The notes under the pieces were generated by a model. It did no database searches and had not been told where the DNA came from. It was given only the letters and a program-made list of their open reading frames with translations. Shown here piece by piece: positions 5,646-7,344 of a stretch of 7,344 nt of DNA (positions are counted from its first letter, which is position 1; each line of letters opens with the position of its first letter). The stretch lies in contig DJRM01000029.1 in the NCBI GenBank assembly GCA_002440085.1, positions 221 to 7,564 of the forward strand, in the 5' to 3' direction. The position numbers and the translations under genes are program-made. The DNA is from Bacteroidales bacterium UBA6360 (GTDB taxonomy: Bacteria > Bacteroidota > Bacteroidia > Bacteroidales > UBA932).

Positions 5646-6888
5646 GATACCGGTTAAGCGTGGCCTCCACGGCGCTTGTCCATTGTTCTTTCACGCCACA
5701 CCTTTCAGCAAAGTTTCTGAAGTTTGCTACGGCATCGGCCACCTGATGAATGATGGATTCTGCCTTGCGTATGCCGTTTTCTCTGGCGATTGCGAGCGCG
5801 TCTTCCTTGGTGTGGCCGGACAGCTTGCCGCGCGTCATCAGACAATGCGTCGTTTCCGGAAGGTAGCCGCCGATGTTGAAGATGTAGGTCAGGTCGTAGG
5901 CAGGGGCAAGACTCCACCTGCCTTCCTTGTTCATCAGAAAAGAAAAGTTCTTGTTGTGGTCGTCGGTGTTGTTCGCGAGAATGTTGAACACCATGCGGCG
6001 GAAGACTTCTTCCTGCGCATCTTCCGGCAGGCGCATCTTCCGGCACACCATCAGCAGTTTCTCGTAGCTGTCGGCCTCGGGGTAGAGGGCGGCGAGCGTC
6101 TGCGTGTGCAACTTGTGCTCAGCTTCGCGGTCGAATCGGCGGGTTATGAAATGGCGCTTGCCGTCAACCTCAATCAGCCGGCACGGCGTCATCTCGATGC
6201 CTGCGGCGCTTGCCATCTCGTAATAGGCCATTTCAAGTTCGGCAGAAGAGCGCTCCGGGTCGCCGAACTTCAGGATGCTGTATTCGAACCCTTTCAGACC
6301 TGCAATCTGCCCGCTGCGTATCTCGCCTGTAGTCGGGTTCGCCGCTATTATCGCCTTGGGCTGACGACCTCCGGCGGAAGTGCCGACGGCAATCAGTGAC
6401 TGCATTGTCAGAGTCTCCTCCGGCCTGATTGTGATTTTCTCTCTCTCAGTGAATATGCGCCCGGCCAGTTCGGCAAGTGCTTGCAGGTCAAGATTCTCTG
6501 AGCTGTCGATTCCGGATGTTTCCGGTTCAAATTCCAATGCGCCCATGCCTCTTTTCCCGATGAACGCAAGTTTGTCCAACGGCGTTATGTCCTGATTCCG
6601 TATGCCGTTTTCGATTCTCCAGCATTCGAACACCTGACTGCCCCAGGCGTCCGGAAGTGAATCGGCAAGAAATGGCGGTAATTTGTGATAGATTTTGGAT
6701 TCTCTGTCTCCAATGATGGGCCTTCGGCTTGCCGGCGCATTGACAGACGCTATCAGCGGAAATGCGTCAATGTTCCCTTGCAGAAAACTGCGGCTATACT
6801 CAAAATAGCCGATGCCTCGTATGCCGTCCCATGACAGTCGTCCGATTTCCTGTCCCCACAGGTTAACTTTCAGTGACTTCGTGATCAT
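5599..6888 (-). CDS. hipA: HipA family serine/threonine kinase toxin
   Basis: A 429-residue full-length HipA, the toxin of a type II toxin-antitoxin pair. In Escherichia coli HipA phosphorylates glutamyl-tRNA synthetase and causes growth arrest and persistence; the target here is unknown. The N-terminal subdomain (about 5-115) includes LPDAWGS. The Gly-rich loop VGTSAGGRQPK (168-178) carries Ser171, in the place of the E. coli autophosphorylation serine. Lys207 in YSILKF fits the ATP-binding lysine. The catalytic segment TDDHNKNF (308-315) has Asp309 and Asn314, and APAYDL (328-333) has the metal-binding Asp332. All expected kinase residues are present, so the enzyme is probably active. Its ATG overlaps the hipB stop (ATGA), the usual coupled antitoxin-toxin arrangement. 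It is not the split hipS/hipT form, because N- and C-terminal parts are in one chain. Confidence 0.96.
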   Translation of the reverse strand: MITKSLKVNLWGQEIGRLSWDGIRGIGYFEYSRSFLQGNIDAFPLIASVNAPASRRPIIGDRESKIYHKLPPFLADSLPDAWGSQVFECWRIENGIRNQDITPLDKLAFIGKRGMGALEFEPETSGIDSSENLDLQALAELAGRIFTEREKITIRPEETLTMQSLIAVGTSAGGRQPKAIIAANPTTGEIRSGQIAGLKGFEYSILKFGDPERSSAELEMAYYEMASAAGIEMTPCRLIEVDGKRHFITRRFDREAEHKLHTQTLAALYPEADSYEKLLMVCRKMRLPEDAQEEVFRRMVFNILANNTDDHNKNFSFLMNKEGRWSLAPAYDLTYIFNIGGYLPETTHCLMTRGKLSGHTKEDALAIARENGIRKAESIIHQVADAVANFRNFAERCGVKEQWTSAVEATLNRYLEGWGFTRDNSTSII

Positions 6889-7193
6889 TTCCGTCCGTGT
6901 TTTATCCGTTGAACTTTTTTCCCGTTATTTACGAGGTATGCCGATTCAGGCAACTCCGGCAAGATGTCGTCAAGTTGCTCCGCGCAGCCGATTGATTTCA
7001 AGAGAAGGAGAAATGTACCGAGTGACATATTCCCTGCCTTGCCCGTCTCGAACTTGTGGATGGTGTTGACGGTGATGCCGGACTGTTCCGCCACGTCTTT
7101 CTGGGTCATCTCAGACCTGAGTCTATAGTCCTTGAATCGCTGCCCCAGCATGGCAATCAATTCAGGAATGGAGCACTCGTAATAGTCAATCAT
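6885..7193 (-). CDS. hipB: HipB-like antitoxin, XRE-type helix-turn-helix repressor
   Basis: A 102-residue DNA-binding protein expected to bind and neutralise HipA and to repress the operon. An XRE/Cro-type helix-turn-helix spans about residues 14-72, with the recognition region TQKDVAEQSGITVNTIHKFETG (30-51) and a following helix SLGTFLLLLKSIG (57-69). The C-terminal tail (81-102) is basic and probably flexible, ending KKVQRIKHGRK, as is common for antitoxins degraded by proteases. The ATG is the first start in the frame and follows an AT-rich leader. The stop overlaps the hipA start by four bases (ATGA). Two near-identical palindromic sites just upstream are probable autoregulatory operators. 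Confidence 0.94.
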   Translation of the reverse strand: MIDYYECSIPELIAMLGQRFKDYRLRSEMTQKDVAEQSGITVNTIHKFETGKAGNMSLGTFLLLLKSIGCAEQLDDILPELPESAYLVNNGKKVQRIKHGRK

Positions 7194-7205
7194 AATATGT
7201 GTATA

Positions 7206-7219
7206 TTATCGTGTGCGAT
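7206..7219. promoter_or_regulatory. Candidate HipB operator 1
   Basis: TTATCGTGTGCGAT contains the dyad ATCG-N4-CGAT. It lies 13 bases upstream of the hipB start, within the expected leader. It differs from the second site in one base. HipB of E. coli binds a TATCC-N8-GGATA dyad, so a palindrome beginning TATC is consistent with the family but is not the same site. Confidence 0.65.
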
Positions 7220-7246
7220 GAGTTAAGTGTGTTTTTCGGCATTTAG

Positions 7247-7260
7247 TTATCGTGCGCGAT
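7247..7260. promoter_or_regulatory. Candidate HipB operator 2
   Basis: TTATCGTGCGCGAT repeats the first site with one change and has the same ATCG-N4-CGAT dyad. It begins 12 bases downstream of the hipB -7 element, so it should cover the transcription start. Its start is 41 bases from that of the first site, about four helical turns, placing both on the same DNA face. Confidence 0.65.
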
Positions 7261-7272
7261 TATTTATTGACG

Positions 7273-7303
7273 CAAAGATATGCGATTTTTGTTATAAAAG
7301 AAA
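7273..7303 (-). promoter_or_regulatory. hipB promoter (Bacteroidota type)
   Basis: On the minus strand: TTTC (7300-7303), a 19-base spacer, and TATCTTTG (7273-7280). The -7 element is a full match to TAnnTTTG and the -33 element differs in one base. Both candidate operators lie immediately downstream, the arrangement expected for repression of a toxin-antitoxin operon. Confidence 0.75.
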
Positions 7304-7319
7304 ATGTCGGGGCACTTTT

Positions 7320-7336
7320 AGAAGCTGTTTTAATTT
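7320..7336 (-). repeat. Right arm of a 17-base terminal inverted repeat
   Basis: This is the exact reverse complement of positions 1-17. It lies just upstream of the hipB promoter region, in non-coding DNA. No transposase gene lies between the arms, so an element boundary is only a possibility. Confidence 0.8.
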
Positions 7337-7344
7337 TTCTCACA

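Noticed and set aside
5388..6888. hipA frameshift joining the kinase to the downstream small frame
   Set aside because: HipA is already full length with all catalytic residues and a natural C-terminus, so no missing part needs to be recovered from the other frame.
5388..7193. HipBST-type tripartite system
   Set aside because: The kinase is a complete HipA and the small ORF lies after it and does not resemble the HipA N-terminal subdomain, so the known HipBST layout does not apply.

Overview
The window reads as chromosome of an anaerobic member of the Bacteroidota, most likely Bacteroidales. Three intergenic regions each carry a promoter of the form known for that phylum (TTTG-like element, 19-base spacer, TAnnTTTG). 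Obvious Shine-Dalgarno sequences are scarce, and the genes include the oxygen-sensitive class III ribonucleotide reductase. I see no rRNA, tRNA, CRISPR array or transposase gene.

Layout. (1) Positions 4-3576, minus strand: a probable operon nrdD - nrdG - SAM-dependent O-methyltransferase. NrdD makes dNTPs without oxygen, NrdG installs its glycyl radical, and the methyltransferase start codon overlaps the nrdG stop by one base. A 193-base gap between nrdD and nrdG holds an exact 18-base tandem duplication. (2) Positions 3577-4004: a divergent 428-base control region with one promoter facing each way, two tandem DnaA-box-like sites, and nested inverted repeats around the nrdD promoter. (3) Positions 4005-5363, plus strand: a 452-residue MATE-family efflux transporter, followed by a strong hairpin terminator at 5393-5419. 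(4) Positions 5388-7193, minus strand: a hipB-hipA toxin-antitoxin operon with an ATGA overlap, followed by an unrecognised small ORF of about 85 residues. That ORF overlaps the end of hipA, and its last codons coincide with the transporter's terminator. (5) Positions 7194-7344: the hipB promoter and two near-identical palindromic sites that are likely HipB operators.

The most unusual signals are an exact 17-base inverted repeat at the two extremes of the window (1-17 and 7320-7336), the possible third gene of the hip operon, the tandem DnaA boxes upstream of nrdD, and a low-complexity insertion of about 40 residues in the methyltransferase. Most of the window is otherwise recognisable housekeeping or accessory content. 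No large undescribed system is evident; the best candidate for novelty is the hipBA-orf85 arrangement.
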